Below the pieces are notes generated by a model, which did not search any database, had not been told where the DNA came from, and saw only the letters and a list, made by a program, of their open reading frames with translations. From NCBI RefSeq assembly GCF_005870085.1, contig NZ_SZNM01000015.1, positions 29,197-93,196 of the forward strand: 64,000 nt of DNA. The letters run 5' to 3'. Position numbers and translations under genes: made by a program. The stretch comes from Aquibacillus sediminis (GTDB lineage Bacteria; Bacillota; Bacilli; Bacillales; Amphibacillaceae). Below are positions 24,587 through 32,670 of the stretch, piece by piece; the first letter of the stretch is position 1; every line of letters begins with the position of its first letter.

Positions 24587-25775
24587 TGGCATTACCTCCC
24601 TCAGCAAGCTTTGCCATAACAGTTCCACGTACAACAATGCCTTTAAATTTAGAATCTTCATCCACAACTGCGAGCGGCACATTTTTACCGGTCATCAGTG
24701 CAAACATTTCCTTTAATGGTGTATCCGGTAATGCTGTTGGAATATCCTTTTGAATAATGGAATCAAGACTTGTTTCATTACTTTCAATGGCTGTTAAAGC
24801 ATCTTCTGCCATCACGATTCCAATCAATCGGTTCTGTTTATCAACTGCGAAAATACTCGAAATATCATTTTCTTTCATTCTGTGCAACGCCACACGTGGA
24901 CCATCTTTTGGATAATGGATAACGGTTGACGATTTTTTCATAATCATTTCTGCAGTTAGGACCCTTGATCTGTCAACATCTTCAACAAACTTCTCCACAT
25001 ATTCAGTAGCTGGAGACATCATAATTTCCTCTGGTGTTCCAATTTGAACGATCTCTCCATCTTTCATAAGGGCGATACGATCCCCTAATCGAAGTGCTTC
25101 ATCTAAATCATGTGTAATAAAGATAATTGTTTTTTGAAGTTTATCTTGAAGCTCTAATAATTCTGTTTGCATGTCTTTTCTGATTAAAGGATCCAGCGCA
25201 CTAAAGGCCTCATCCATCAGAAGAATATCAGGATCTGTAGCTAATGCACGTGCAAGTCCAACACGTTGCTGCATACCACCACTTAATTTGGAAGGATAAT
25301 AGTTTTCCCAACCTTTTAAACCAACTGCTTCCAGGGATTCTAGAGCCTTTTGTTCTCTTTCTTCTTTGGCAACCCCCATTACCTTTAGTCCGTATGATGC
25401 GTTTTCCAACACTGTATAATGTGGAAAGATGGCAAAGTTTTGGAAAACCATACTAACACTTTCCTTGCGTAGCTCGCTAAGTTCATTTTTATCCATCTTA
25501 GTGATATCTTTATCGTGAATGGAGATGGAGCCCAAGGTAGGTTCAATAAGCCGATTAAGGCAACGGATAAGTGTAGACTTTCCGCTACCAGATAGGCCCA
25601 TTACAACAAAGGATTCCCCCGCTTCAACTTCGAATGATACATTATTTATACCAATTGTTGTTCCAGTTTTTGCCATTATTTCATCTTTTTTGTGGCCTTC
25701 ATTGACCATTTCAATTGCTCGATTTGGTTCTTTACCAAAGACTTTGTATAGATTTTCAACTTTTATTATCGACAT
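24579..25775 (-). CDS. opuAA: glycine betaine ABC transporter ATPase (OpuAA/ProV-like)
   Basis: 398 residues. Walker A GLSGSGKST is near 60, the signature LSGGMQQR near 164, Walker B ILLMDEAFSALD near 185, and the HDLDEA switch follows. Two C-terminal CBS domains (~275-395) are present; in OpuA these sense ionic strength. ATG 25775 is preferred, with AAGGGTGA upstream; GTG 25784 is possible. It lies 18 bases after opuAC and overlaps opuAB. Confidence 0.93.
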   Translation of the reverse strand: MSIIKVENLYKVFGKEPNRAIEMVNEGHKKDEIMAKTGTTIGINNVSFEVEAGESFVVMGLSGSGKSTLIRCLNRLIEPTLGSISIHDKDITKMDKNELSELRKESVSMVFQNFAIFPHYTVLENASYGLKVMGVAKEEREQKALESLEAVGLKGWENYYPSKLSGGMQQRVGLARALATDPDILLMDEAFSALDPLIRKDMQTELLELQDKLQKTIIFITHDLDEALRLGDRIALMKDGEIVQIGTPEEIMMSPATEYVEKFVEDVDRSRVLTAEMIMKKSSTVIHYPKDGPRVALHRMKENDISSIFAVDKQNRLIGIVMAEDALTAIESNETSLDSIIQKDIPTALPDTPLKEMFALMTGKNVPLAVVDEDSKFKGIVVRGTVMAKLAEGGNAND

Positions 25776-25793
25776 GTATGTCACCCTTACTTT

Positions 25794-26681
25794 TTACTCT
25801 GCTTCTAACCAAGCATCGATATCTGATCGATTATCATCAATCCACTGTTGAGCTAATTCTGTCGCATCCTTGCCCTCATCCTGATTATTGTAGAGGTACT
25901 CTTCAACTTCTTCGATACTCATCTCAAAATTATTAACAAAGTTGTAGATTTCTGGTGCTTTATCCTTAAAGTCATTACTTACTCCCCAATCTTGACTATC
26001 CACACCCCAAATACCTTCTTCATCTTCAAGCACTTTCAGATCATAATTTCTAAACATGGTATGCGGGCGCCAACCTAGGAAAAGGATTGGTTCCTCCTGA
26101 CTTACTGCATAATCCACCTCAGCCATCATGGAAGCCATTGTACCGGACACAACCTCCAGGTCTAAACCATGAGCTTCGATAACTTCTTCAGTAGTGAGCA
26201 TCATACCAGATCCCGGTTCAAAACCTATAAGTTTACCATTTACCATCTCTTCGTTCCCTACTAATTCACCAATCGTGTCTGCCTCCACATAGGTTGGTAC
26301 AGCCCATCCAGTTGGTGCCTCATCATAGATCGTAGAACCCATTTCAAACTCACCATCAAACTTATCTAAGTATGTTTGGTGAATTTCAGGCCAAACACCA
26401 GGCCAAATGTCTACATCATTTTGTGTCAAAGATAAAAACATAAAGGCAACGTCACCTTCCATTACTTCCACCTCGTACCCATATTCTTCAGCAATAAGTT
26501 TCGTTATTTCAATTGGTGGCGTTTCGTAATCGTAAGGCGCATTACCAATTGTAATCACTGTGTCATTTTCTGTATCGCCATTTTCTGCACCATTATTGTC
26601 TTCACCGTTTTCTTCTGCTCCACAAGCGCCCAATAAGATAGCGCCGATTGTTAAAAATAAAAATAAAGTTAATTTCTTCAT
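25794..26681 (-). CDS. opuAC: glycine betaine-binding lipoprotein (OpuAC-like)
   Basis: 295 residues with a lipoprotein signal (hydrophobic stretch then LLGAC, Cys near 20) and a very acidic linker (EENGEDNNGAENGD), as common in salt-tolerant bacteria. The rest is an OpuAC/ProX-type binding domain with several Trp residues that could form the aromatic cage for a quaternary amine (WPGVWPE, GWAVP, GWRPH). It is the first gene of the operon, giving the order AC-AA-AB, unlike AA-AB-AC in B. subtilis opuA. ATG 26681 follows GGAGCTG. Confidence 0.92.
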   Translation of the reverse strand: MKKLTLFLFLTIGAILLGACGAEENGEDNNGAENGDTENDTVITIGNAPYDYETPPIEITKLIAEEYGYEVEVMEGDVAFMFLSLTQNDVDIWPGVWPEIHQTYLDKFDGEFEMGSTIYDEAPTGWAVPTYVEADTIGELVGNEEMVNGKLIGFEPGSGMMLTTEEVIEAHGLDLEVVSGTMASMMAEVDYAVSQEEPILFLGWRPHTMFRNYDLKVLEDEEGIWGVDSQDWGVSNDFKDKAPEIYNFVNNFEMSIEEVEEYLYNNQDEGKDATELAQQWIDDNRSDIDAWLEAE

Positions 26682-27327
26682 TTTTTCAGCTCCTCGTGTA
26701 GTTTTTATAATCCTTATAATAAGATCTGCAGCTTACAAGTCATCTATTATGTACAATTAAACATTCCTTTCGACTTTTAAAAAAGTGGTTTTAGATTTAA
26801 ATGGGGGAATAACTAAATATTATATAGTATAATTGAAAAGTTGTACAATTTATTCATAGGCTATAGGGGGGGGCAACCCCTCCACGTGACTTATCCATAT
26901 GGAAGCCCTGCTCCCCCTTTGCCAAGGCAAAAAACAACATAATTTTGGAATCAATCCTGATCTTTGTGATACAAGTTTGATTAATTTTCAACATGATTAC
27001 GACCCCACAAACGAGCGGGCGAATTTCGTTAGCGATCGCTTTGAATAGATTTACTTGATTAGGTAAGTAGGTGTAAACTGAGTTTATCGAATAATTTGAA
27101 ACTTTAAGACTAGTAAAAAGAATAAGATTCCAATAATGATGTATTCATTTGACCTTAAATAGACATCACGTACAGTTATGTAAGATGGAAAAAGAGTGAG
27201 AGGGAGATGTGACATTGTGAAGGAATGTGAATTAGGTAGTGAAACTTGAATAAGGGATAGCACCATTTCGCTATGGAGTTGAAGAACGGTAGGCTATCAT
27301 TGAAACAAAATAAGAGGATGATGAACA
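26682..27327. other. intergenic region
   Basis: The divergent promoter region of the opuA-type operon and the small membrane genes. It holds one REP-like palindrome (26865-26917). I found no binding site I could name and no convincing gene. Confidence 0.5.
26865..26917. repeat. REP-like palindrome
   Basis: GGGGGGGGCAACCCCTCCACGT then CTTATCCATATGGAAGCC and GCTCCCCC; diverged outer arms. Confidence 0.6.
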
Positions 27328-27588
27328 TTGGGGAAAGTTTATTTTTTCACAGGAACTGGCTTAATCGGCTTGAGTGGAATTTTATATACTTTGGAAAGAT
27401 TTTTTGCTGTTTATATATATGCTAGTGAAAATCATGCAGTCCGTTTGAATGGAAATGGTTCCGTTCGTGCGTTAATTATGCCTGGTATCTTTGATAATTT
27501 GTTTGTTGGATTATTATTCATTTTGGGCATCGTATTATTCGTATTTGGGACTTATAAACTCTTAACAATAGGAAAGAAGGAAAAATAA
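27328..27588 (+). CDS. small membrane protein
   Basis: 86 residues with two hydrophobic segments (~5-32 and ~53-80) separated by a polar loop, and a short basic C-terminus (GKKEK). It starts at TTG 27328 behind AGAGGATGATG; ATG codons nearby are out of frame. The family is not recognised. One base separates it from a second small gene, so they form a two-gene operon. Confidence 0.6.
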   Translation: MGKVYFFTGTGLIGLSGILYTLERFFAVYIYASENHAVRLNGNGSVRALIMPGIFDNLFVGLLFILGIVLFVFGTYKLLTIGKKEK

Positions 27589-27589
27589 A

Positions 27590-27733
27590 ATGGGTTCACT
27601 ATTTTTAATTTTAATCTTTTTTGGTCTTTTTGCCATATACGATGCAATAAGGAAAGTTAACAATAACATCCTTGAGCAGACTAAAGAATTAAAAAGGATA
27701 CGTGAGGAATTGGCTAAAAACAATAAAAATTAG
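27590..27733 (+). CDS. 47-residue membrane-anchored coiled-coil protein
   Basis: A short gene read from ATG 27590 to TAG 27733: one N-terminal membrane helix (LFLILIFFGLFAIYDAI) followed by a charged helical tail with heptad-like spacing (ILEQTKELKRIREELAK). GGAAAGAAGG lies before the ATG, and the upstream gene ends one base earlier. Such proteins are common in Firmicutes and of unknown function. A similar layout is seen at 50312-50479. Confidence 0.7.
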   Translation: MGSLFLILIFFGLFAIYDAIRKVNNNILEQTKELKRIREELAKNNKN

Positions 27734-27747
27734 TATCTTACAGTATT

Positions 27748-27794
27748 GGGGTCAAGCACTCCCCATGGACAGTTGTCCATCCGTACCTGACCCC
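27748..27794. repeat. REP-like palindrome
   Basis: GGGGTCAAGCACTCCCCATG then GACAGTTGTCCATCCGTACC and TGACCCC; lies between convergent genes and may terminate both. Confidence 0.75.
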
Positions 27795-27802
27795 TTTCAC
27801 AT

Positions 27803-28459
27803 TTATGATTCCAAAGCTGCGACAACTTTTTCTGCTGTACTTTTGCTTGATTGTGGATTTTGACCAGTTACCAAATTCCCATCTCTTACCGAATGATCTG
27901 TCCAGTTTTCGGCGGCTTGGAAGTCAGCACCTTTTTCACGTAACTTTGCTTCTAATAGGAAAGGCATGTGTTGCTCCAATTGCATTTCTTTCTCTTCAGA
28001 ATCAGTGAAGGCAGATACTTTCTTTCCTTTCACTAAAGGCGTTCCATCCTTATAAGTCACATTCACTAAACCGGCTGGTCCATGACAAACAGAACCAATC
28101 ACTTTATTTTCTTCTGCAAACTGTTGTAACACATGGCGTAATGTTTCATTATCTGGAAAATCAAACATTGTACCATGACCACCAGGTAAAAATACGGCGT
28201 CAAAACCAGTAGCATCATGTTTGGAAAGCTTCACTGTATCTTGTAGCTCGGCTTCTGCTTCCTTCCACTCTGTTTTCTCTTCAATACTGTTGGGATCAAG
28301 GGCAACTTCTCCACCCTCTATGCTAGTTACTTTAATATCATAGCCTTTTTCTTTAAATACTAGATAGGGCACAGCAAATTCTTCTAGCCATAGCCCAGTT
28401 TTATGATCATCGGTAATCGTTGTATGATTGGTTACAACCATAAGTACTTTTCTTGCCAT
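27803..28459 (-). CDS. DJ-1/PfpI family protein (Hsp31/glyoxalase III-like)
   Basis: 218 residues of the class I glutamine amidotransferase-like fold. The nucleophile elbow GSVCHGPAG (near residue 123, Cys then His) and the early Glu-containing WLEEFAVPY match the Hsp31-like branch, in which Cys, His and an acidic residue support glutathione-independent glyoxalase or deglycase/chaperone activity. ATG 28459 is behind GGAGGC. It is a single gene. Confidence 0.88.
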   Translation of the reverse strand: MARKVLMVVTNHTTITDDHKTGLWLEEFAVPYLVFKEKGYDIKVTSIEGGEVALDPNSIEEKTEWKEAEAELQDTVKLSKHDATGFDAVFLPGGHGTMFDFPDNETLRHVLQQFAEENKVIGSVCHGPAGLVNVTYKDGTPLVKGKKVSAFTDSEEKEMQLEQHMPFLLEAKLREKGADFQAAENWTDHSVRDGNLVTGQNPQSSKSTAEKVVAALES

Positions 28460-28614
28460 CAGAATGCCTCCTATGTTTTTTCCATACTTTTTTAAAAGGG
28501 ATCAGTTTTTATTCATAGCTTGAGTGAGTCCATTTAACCCTATATTAGTTAATTCCCAACTTCATGATTACTAAAACATCTTCCTTTAAAGTGGTTCATT
28601 TTATCCATAATATT

Positions 28615-28662
28615 GAGCAGGCACTCCACGTGGTCAGTTGCCAACTGAAGTACCTAGGCCCT
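28615..28662. repeat. REP-like palindrome
   Basis: GAGCAGGCACTCCACGTGGT then CAGTTGCCAACTGAAGTACC and TAGGCC. Confidence 0.65.
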
Positions 28663-28679
28663 TTTTCAAATTAACTAGT

Positions 28680-28997
28680 TTATTTAGATTTAAAATAATG
28701 AACTATTTTTATAATGATACCAATAATGAAAAAGATCATAGCGTTGGCCAACAATCCCAAAACGATAAATGCACCTGCATACCCTGCACCTTCATGTGTA
28801 GAGGTCGGGTCGAAAGTTCTACTAAGTTGCAAGAACACAAAACCTAAAGAATACCCCAATATTGGGGCAAGTACCCCCATTACTATTCCAGATAACCATA
28901 AAGCTATTTTACCAGTACTGTGAAAATAGATAGCCGCTCCATCCAAAAGTAAAATCAGTGCTAAAAAAATAAACAATATCAAAACATCAGCCCCCAA
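28680..28997 (-). CDS. small four-helix membrane protein
   Basis: 105 residues with four hydrophobic segments (roughly 4-22, 30-58, 70-98 and the end) and a KSK tail. It starts at TTG 28997; no ATG is available nearby and the ribosome binding site is weak. It is not recognised, though its size and layout resemble YesK-like proteins of Bacillus. It is a single gene between repeat-rich spacers. Confidence 0.5.
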   Translation of the reverse strand: MGADVLILFIFLALILLLDGAAIYFHSTGKIALWLSGIVMGVLAPILGYSLGFVFLQLSRTFDPTSTHEGAGYAGAFIVLGLLANAMIFFIIGIIIKIVHYFKSK

Positions 28998-29199
28998 TGT
29001 TAATCATGACCTAACTATTTTCCTCTAAAAAATTTCGTCTGCTATAACTGCTCTTTACCAGAACAAAAGCTGTCGCATGGACCACTTCTTGATCCACCTT
29101 TACCGCCGTTTTTTGAAGTATACATTCTAATTGGAAAAACCTGTTTCATCAAAAACCGTCTATTATTTTTTCTAATAATCTCGAAGAAGGGTTATATTC

Positions 29200-29501
29200 T
29201 TAAGTAATGTTACGTTCTTCAATGCCAAGGGACTCAAAAAACAAATCTAGCTTATCATACTCACTTGGTACATGAATTTCAATCAATCCCATTAAACGAT
29301 TGGCTGCATGAGCTTCAGAAGCGTCATGTGCCAATTGGAGCTCGAACACTTCCATATCATCGCTTCATAAGCGGACCCGTAATTTCGCAAAACTTGAATC
29401 AACATATCTTGCTTTATCTGGTCATGAAGTAAAAAACCTCTCCCAAAATAGCCACCTATTAGTAAGGTAAAAGTAATGGCAGTAATCATTATCTTAAGCA
29501 A
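29200..29501 (-). pseudogene. frameshifted small secreted/membrane protein gene
   Basis: The first 47 codons from ATG 29501 give an N-terminal hydrophobic segment (MLKIMITAITFTLLIGGYFG) and a helical part ending GSAYEA. The reading then continues sensibly only after a shift of frame (DDMEVFELQLAHDASEAHAA to stop at 29200-29202, ending SLGIEERNIT). A one-base loss near 29365 explains it. The full product would be about 101 residues. It may also be a sequencing error. The family is not recognised. Confidence 0.6.
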
Positions 29502-29614
29502 AAGGTATTCCCTCCTGTTTTAGATAAACATGCCTCTTTAGATATTATCACAAAATTCAGATATTTTGTTTAAAAGAGAGGTAAGACTCCAATAAAATGA
29601 AGTCCCTTGGCTAT

Positions 29615-29653
29615 AGGCTCTTCCCGTGCACACTTGTCCATATCAAGTGCCTG
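29615..29653. repeat. REP-like palindrome, degenerate
   Basis: CTCTTCCCGTGCACACTTGT then CCATATCAAGTGCCTGA. Confidence 0.6.
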
Positions 29654-29680
29654 ATTTTCTTTTACACATTGATCGGCCAA

Positions 29681-29712
29681 GTGGGACAAAGAACCTGTCC
29701 CCTTGTCCCACA
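29681..29712. repeat. GGGACA..CTTGTCCC repeat, copy 2
   Basis: GTGGGACAAAGAACCTGTCC + CCTTGTCCCAC; nearly identical to 20205-20231. Confidence 0.75.
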
Positions 29713-29753
29713 CACCTCTCCCTTTCGATTGAATACAGTATAGGGAGGTGGGG

Positions 29754-30506
29754 GTGATTCGAATTGATGGGTTATTTCAAGACAATCCTACTAATCGCAA
29801 GCATTTAACTAATTGCGAAAGGGCTATAATAGAAAAATTTGAATTAAAAATGACGGATAAAGACAAGCCATTCCCTTGTATTCCAGCGACAATTGGCTTC
29901 TCCATGAATCAATTACGATACGGATTTGTTGGTGATCCACGGGATGATGCAACCATTGAGCAACTAGCTACTCTATTGAGGGACTTTACAGAGAAATCAA
30001 AGGATTTCGGAGACTACACGTCACTAATTATTTTTTTCCAACTTCCAGACGCAATCAAAAACACCTATACAGTTAAGGATTATGAGCAATTATTTTGGCA
30101 ACAGCTACGTGCATTAACCACTGTTGATGATGCCAAATGGCCCGAGGATATCCCAATGAACCCACATGATCCAATTTGGGAGTATTGTTTCCATGAGGAA
30201 CGATATTTCATGTATTGTGCAACGCCAGCACATACAAACCGTCAGAGCAGATATTTTGAAACGATGATGCTTGCCATCACACCTCGGTGGGTATTGCAAA
30301 CTTTTAATAAATGCGAAACACGCGCCAAAAAAATAAAAGCCCGTATAAGAAAGCGACTGAAAAAATATGATTCGATCAGGGCGCACCCCGATTTAAATAG
30401 CTACGGTGCAACAGATAACTACGAATGGAGGCAATACTTTTTACGGGATGACGATACAACCTTAAGCAAATGTCCTTTTCACCGATTTATGATTAGCTTC
30501 AAGTGA
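29754..30506 (+). CDS. YqcI/YcgG family protein
   Basis: About 250 residues. The early FPCIPATIGFSMNQLRYGF segment, the central YCFHEERYFMYCATPAHTNR and the closing KCPFHRF are typical of the YqcI/YcgG family, a group of soluble proteins of unknown function in Bacillus and other bacteria. GTG 29754 is chosen because GGGAGGTGG lies just upstream; GTG 29748 would overlap that site. It is a single gene followed by a strong terminator. Confidence 0.82.
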   Translation: MIRIDGLFQDNPTNRKHLTNCERAIIEKFELKMTDKDKPFPCIPATIGFSMNQLRYGFVGDPRDDATIEQLATLLRDFTEKSKDFGDYTSLIIFFQLPDAIKNTYTVKDYEQLFWQQLRALTTVDDAKWPEDIPMNPHDPIWEYCFHEERYFMYCATPAHTNRQSRYFETMMLAITPRWVLQTFNKCETRAKKIKARIRKRLKKYDSIRAHPDLNSYGATDNYEWRQYFLRDDDTTLSKCPFHRFMISFK

Positions 30507-30517
30507 ATACATGAAGC

Positions 30518-30569
30518 GGGCTGCGCCTCCACGCAATCATTTGCAAAGTGGTAACGCAGCCCTTTTTTT
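30518..30569 (+). terminator. intrinsic terminator
   Basis: Stem GGGCTGCG / CGCAGCCC followed by TTTTTTTC. Confidence 0.85.
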
Positions 30570-30646
30570 CATTCTATACCAAGTACTTATGGAACGATAG
30601 CCATTCGCAGTACTTAGCATTGGAATTTGTTCCTAATCAGCACACA

Positions 30647-31279
30647 TTAATGCATGCCTTGTTGAGGTGATGTCGCATAAGCTTGTAACATAATATTCAT
30701 ATCTTGCTCCTTCAATTGCGGAACTTGGTAGTATCCTCTTTTATTTTGATATAAAAATAGCTCATAGCTCATTTCAATCAAGTTCGGTACACTGTCCGCA
30801 ATTACACGACGCAAGACCGGATTGTTCATCTCAGCCGCTGCCATCGTAAACGTAGAGCAAGCTGCCTTTGTTTGACCTAACATAAAAGAAGAATAACATT
30901 CATCCGTAAACTCGCTGACAGACTGTTTTGGTTTCTTCGGTTGACCGGCTTGTAATCCATAAGTTACTTCATTACTTTGCTGCATATTATATTGTTGCGT
31001 TGGTACCGATGGATCTTTACCCGTACTAAAACTTTCTACAACCGTGTTATACAATTGTGTTAAAAAAGAAGATTGACGCTGCAAAATATCCTTTAGTTCT
31101 TTATCTTGAATATTTTGATCGTATAACTGATAATGCTCTAACACCCCAATTAAACAACCGATTAATTCATGGGAATCAAGAATTTCATGTGCACCATGAT
31201 TATGATTAGTCGCTTGGTTCGCCATATTTGGCGACATATTTGTCGTTCCTGGCACCTGGTTTTGATTTTGATTTTGCAC
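30647..31279 (-). CDS. spore coat protein, CotF family
   Basis: 210 residues: a Gln/Asn/His-rich N-terminus (~1-32) and a C-terminal coat-F domain (~120-210, FTDECYSSFMLGQTKAACST, then NPVLRRVIADSVPNLIEMSY) that forms a ferritin-like helical bundle. CotF-type proteins are spore coat components. It starts at GTG 31279 with GGAGGTC upstream. It would be made in the mother cell under a late sporulation sigma factor, which is inferred from the family only. Confidence 0.85.
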   Translation of the reverse strand: MQNQNQNQVPGTTNMSPNMANQATNHNHGAHEILDSHELIGCLIGVLEHYQLYDQNIQDKELKDILQRQSSFLTQLYNTVVESFSTGKDPSVPTQQYNMQQSNEVTYGLQAGQPKKPKQSVSEFTDECYSSFMLGQTKAACSTFTMAAAEMNNPVLRRVIADSVPNLIEMSYELFLYQNKRGYYQVPQLKEQDMNIMLQAYATSPQQGMH

Positions 31280-31412
31280 AATGATGACCTCCTACATTAT
31301 CAAGTTCAACTATATATTCTCCTTTAGAGGTCTATTTATGTATGAATTCCGGGATCAATGCCCTCCAGTTGACCTTTTCCTAATGGAAGGCCAGATCACA
31401 TTATTATAAAGA

Positions 31413-31444
31413 AAAACACAGTGAAAGTCTCTATTCACTGTGTT
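31413..31444 (-). terminator. terminator of PAS-domain gene
   Basis: Stem AAACACAGTGA / TCACTGTGTTT; on the minus strand followed by TTCTTTAT. Confidence 0.75.
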
Positions 31445-31469
31445 TCTCAAGTGAGAAGGGTATATGTTT

Positions 31470-31946
31470 TTATTCAGGTTTGACAGCAATAAATTCATCA
31501 ATCGTTTCAGGGGTATGTTTACCTTCTTTTCCTTGGAAAAGGTCCATATTAACGGTCACATCCATACAACCTAGATAGTTTCCATTTTCATCACGGACTG
31601 CCATGAATTTTTGATAAATTTGACCAGTTTCACCAGAACGTTTTGGGAACCAAAATTCCCATTCATCTTGTTTTCCTGAATGAAAATCATTCAACAATTT
31701 TTCAACGTGGTGAGCCACTCCGGGATGAAGCTCAAGCACATGGCGACCAATCGCTTCCTTACGGCGGCCATGCACGCGATCTGGATTATTTGAATACCAG
31801 CGGAAAATATCGTTTTCATCGCAAAAGCCCATTTCAAATGGCAAAAGTTTGATGATTGAATCCAACGTGCTTGCTTTAATCGCACCAGTTTCAAAATTAA
31901 TGACAGCTTCAGGATTAATTAAATCTGACAATTTTTCCTCAGACAT
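31470..31946 (-). CDS. PAS-domain protein (DUF438 C-terminal PAS type)
   Basis: 158 residues. After a ~35-residue lead the protein is one PAS domain, similar to the C-terminal PAS of DUF438-hemerythrin proteins: LPFEMGFCDENDIFRWYSNN, GRHVLELHPG, FWFPKRSGETGQIYQKFMAV. His and aromatic residues in LELHPGVAHHVE could bind a cofactor such as haem. No output domain is attached. ATG 31946 is behind AAAGGAG; upstream codons lack a site. Its partner is unknown. Confidence 0.8.
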   Translation of the reverse strand: MSEEKLSDLINPEAVINFETGAIKASTLDSIIKLLPFEMGFCDENDIFRWYSNNPDRVHGRRKEAIGRHVLELHPGVAHHVEKLLNDFHSGKQDEWEFWFPKRSGETGQIYQKFMAVRDENGNYLGCMDVTVNMDLFQGKEGKHTPETIDEFIAVKPE

Positions 31947-32055
31947 ATGTAACACTCCTTTATAAGAACTATTAGGGAACAATAAAATCAGCTTCTACAC
32001 ATCAAGTATCTTCCTTTTCCCAAAAAAATTCCTTGATATAGATCAAGTTTATGTT

Positions 32056-32086
32056 GTGGGACAAAGGGACAGGGCACTTGTCCCAC
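32056..32086. repeat. GGGACA..CTTGTCCC repeat, copy 3
   Basis: GTGGGACAAAGGGACAGGGC + ACTTGTCCCAC. Confidence 0.7.
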
Positions 32087-32180
32087 TAAACTATTAGAGA
32101 TGACGGAGATGAGCAGAAGTGAGGATCGAAGCGGATATTTATGCCGCTAATCGTGCTCAAGACGGTGATTTTGGAGGGTT

Positions 32181-32226
32181 CGCAGACATTTGTTCCTTTA
32201 TTTCACATAAAATGACCCCTTTTGCC
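32181..32226 (+). repeat. partial third relative of the ~190-bp repeat
   Basis: CGCAGACATTTGTTCCTTTA + TTTCAC matches the beginning of the repeat at 6158-6348; similarity ends where the frameshifted gene at 32233 begins. Confidence 0.6.
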
Positions 32227-32232
32227 AAGATA

Positions 32233-32504
32233 TTAATGAAATAACGAACTTATAAGCTTGATCGTTGAATAGATGACTAAAACAGCAACAATCCACGGAA
32301 ACGAATAGATAAAAGTCATGAAAATGAACATAAGAATTTCAACCATAGTGGGTCATTATATCCGCCAACCTCTTCACCGTGAAATACCGCATTAAAAGGA
32401 GTTATCGAGCTATATACCACTACAATCGATGACATAATGAAAAACATTGGAAATCGTGTTATTAAATACCGGAATTTCTTCACTATGAACCCCGTTCCTC
32501 TCAT
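32233..32504 (-). pseudogene. frameshifted small membrane protein gene
   Basis: Codons from ATG 32504 give MRGTGFIVKKFRYLITRFPM and a helix (FFIMSSIVVVYSSITPF) followed by GYNDPLWLKF. The sensible continuation lies in another frame (FMTFIYSFPWIVAVLVIYST, ending LISSLFH, stop at 32233-32235). A single frameshift near 32335 explains this. The joined product is about 94 residues with two membrane helices. The family is not recognised. Confidence 0.55.
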
Positions 32505-32604
32505 TTCGTTACCTTTTCCCGAATTGTAACATAGACACTCTGAATCACTGTCCAAAAAATTATCATTATGTGAGCGGCCGCATCATTCAATTACTAGAGC
32601 GCAA

Positions 32605-32656
32605 TGGGGCCAGGAACTCCCGTGGACACTTGTCCATATCGAGCACCTGACCCCTT
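32605..32656. repeat. REP-like palindrome
   Basis: GGGGCCAGGAACTCCCGTGG then ACACTTGTCCATATCGAGCA and CCTGACCCC; downstream of the BceB-like gene, possibly acting as its terminator. Confidence 0.75.
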
Positions 32657-32670
32657 TTAGGAAAATTTAC

